From assembly GCA_012512295.1 (NCBI GenBank), contig JAAZDI010000161.1:1-5369 (forward strand): DNA of 5,369 nt, in the 5' to 3' direction. Within the stretch, counting starts at the first letter, position 1. Every line of letters begins with the position of its first letter. The translations under genes and the position numbers were made by a program. A model generated the notes under the pieces. It saw only the letters and a list, made by a program, of their open reading frames with translations, was not told where the DNA came from and made no database searches. The stretch is from Syntrophomonadaceae bacterium. Its GTDB lineage: Bacteria > Bacillota > Ch66 > Ch109. Below, piece after piece: positions 4,998 through 5,369 of this stretch.

Positions 4998-5369
4998 TCA
5001 GCGAAGCTGAGCGAATTCACTGTTTTTTATCATTTGGAGAAAAAGCTCATGAATTCGCAGATCATCCGTCAGCTCTGGATGAAACGAACTCACCAGCATT
5101 TTTCCCTGACGGGCCAACACTGGCCGCTTATCCAACTCAGCCAGCACCTCCACCTCCGGCCCGGTCTTTTCTATCAAAGGCGCCCGGATAAAAACCGCGC
5201 GAAACGGATTGTCGCCCAACGAAGGGACAGACAAATCTGCTTCAAAACTGTCAACCTGACGCCCGTAACCATTTCTTTGCACGCTTATATCCATAAGCCC
5301 TAGACGGGGCTGCGTACTGCCGGTAATCTCTTTAGCCAATAGAATCAAACCCGCACAGGTCCCATACAC
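4998..5369 (-). CDS. pdxT: Pyridoxal 5'-phosphate synthase glutaminase subunit PdxT, C-terminal part
   Basis: PdxT is the class I glutamine amidotransferase that releases ammonia from glutamine and passes it to PdxS for direct synthesis of pyridoxal 5'-phosphate from a pentose phosphate and glyceraldehyde 3-phosphate. The visible 123 or so residues begin at the nucleophile motif GTCAG, with the catalytic cysteine at visible residue 5. They include QRNGYGRQVDSF (31-42), a PdxT signature stretch, and end with the catalytic His97 and Glu99 in SFHPEL. The right edge cuts the gene, so about 70 N-terminal residues of a protein usually near 190-200 long are missing. The first visible codon, GTG, is an internal valine and not a start. 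The stop is TGA at 5000-4998. pdxS would be expected upstream, outside the window (inference). Its product is the cofactor for the aminotransferase encoded next. Confidence 0.95.
   Translation of the reverse strand: MYGTCAGLILLAKEITGSTQPRLGLMDISVQRNGYGRQVDSFEADLSVPSLGDNPFRAVFIRAPLIEKTGPEVEVLAELDKRPVLARQGKMLVSSFHPELTDDLRIHELFLQMIKNSEFAQLR

Noticed and set aside
4934..5303. Plus-strand frames at 4934-5191 (proline-rich end) and 5034-5303
   Set aside because: They overlap the pdxT C-terminus, whose catalytic HPE motif is clear on the minus strand, and the first also covers the pdxT terminator.
1..5369. Mobile elements, CRISPR arrays, prophage genes or a novel defence system
   Set aside because: No repeat arrays, inverted terminal repeats, transposase or unknown protein families were seen; coding space is filled by housekeeping genes with intact motifs.

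Overview
The window looks like an ordinary chromosomal housekeeping region of a Gram-positive, Firmicutes-type bacterium, probably of the clostridial/Peptococcaceae kind. The signs are a T-box leader, strong AGGAGG-like ribosome binding sites, consensus sigma-A promoters, encoded tRNA CCA ends, a long ACT-type SerA and a PdxS/PdxT-type vitamin B6 pathway. Base composition is near half GC by eye. The placement is inference; no species can be named from this sequence alone. Every gene I can support is on the minus strand, so transcription runs from high to low coordinates.

Layout in transcription order: (1) the 3' part of pdxT, cut by the right edge (5369-4998), followed by a probable intrinsic terminator (4964-4919). 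(2) A non-coding stretch of 478 bases (4997-4520). It holds a sigma-A promoter (-35 at 4871-4866, -10 at 4848-4843) and a complete T-box riboswitch (about 4836-4552). The specifier codon reads UCC (Ser), and the acceptor-binding bulge UGGC matches the G73 discriminator of tRNA-Ser. (3) A class V aminotransferase (4519-3368). (4) serA, D-3-phosphoglycerate dehydrogenase (3270-1678). (5) serS, seryl-tRNA synthetase (1618-344), with a probable terminator overlapping its stop codon (360-335). (6) tRNA-Ser(UGA) (216-127) with its own promoter. (7) tRNA-Ser(GCU) (51 to beyond position 1), with a near-perfect promoter and cut by the left edge.

The genes form a coherent serine supply-and-use module. 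SerA oxidises 3-phosphoglycerate to 3-phosphohydroxypyruvate. The class V aminotransferase is placed to do the transamination normally done by SerC. SerS charges tRNA-Ser. Uncharged tRNA-Ser is expected to bind the T-box and switch the three-gene operon on when serine or charging capacity falls. No serB-like phosphatase is present. The upstream pdxT belongs to synthesis of PLP, the aminotransferase cofactor, but appears to be a separate transcription unit.

I found no mobile element, CRISPR array, prophage or unknown protein family. The points most worth checking are the serine T-box, the non-SerC aminotransferase in a serine operon, and a terminator that uses the last codons of serS.
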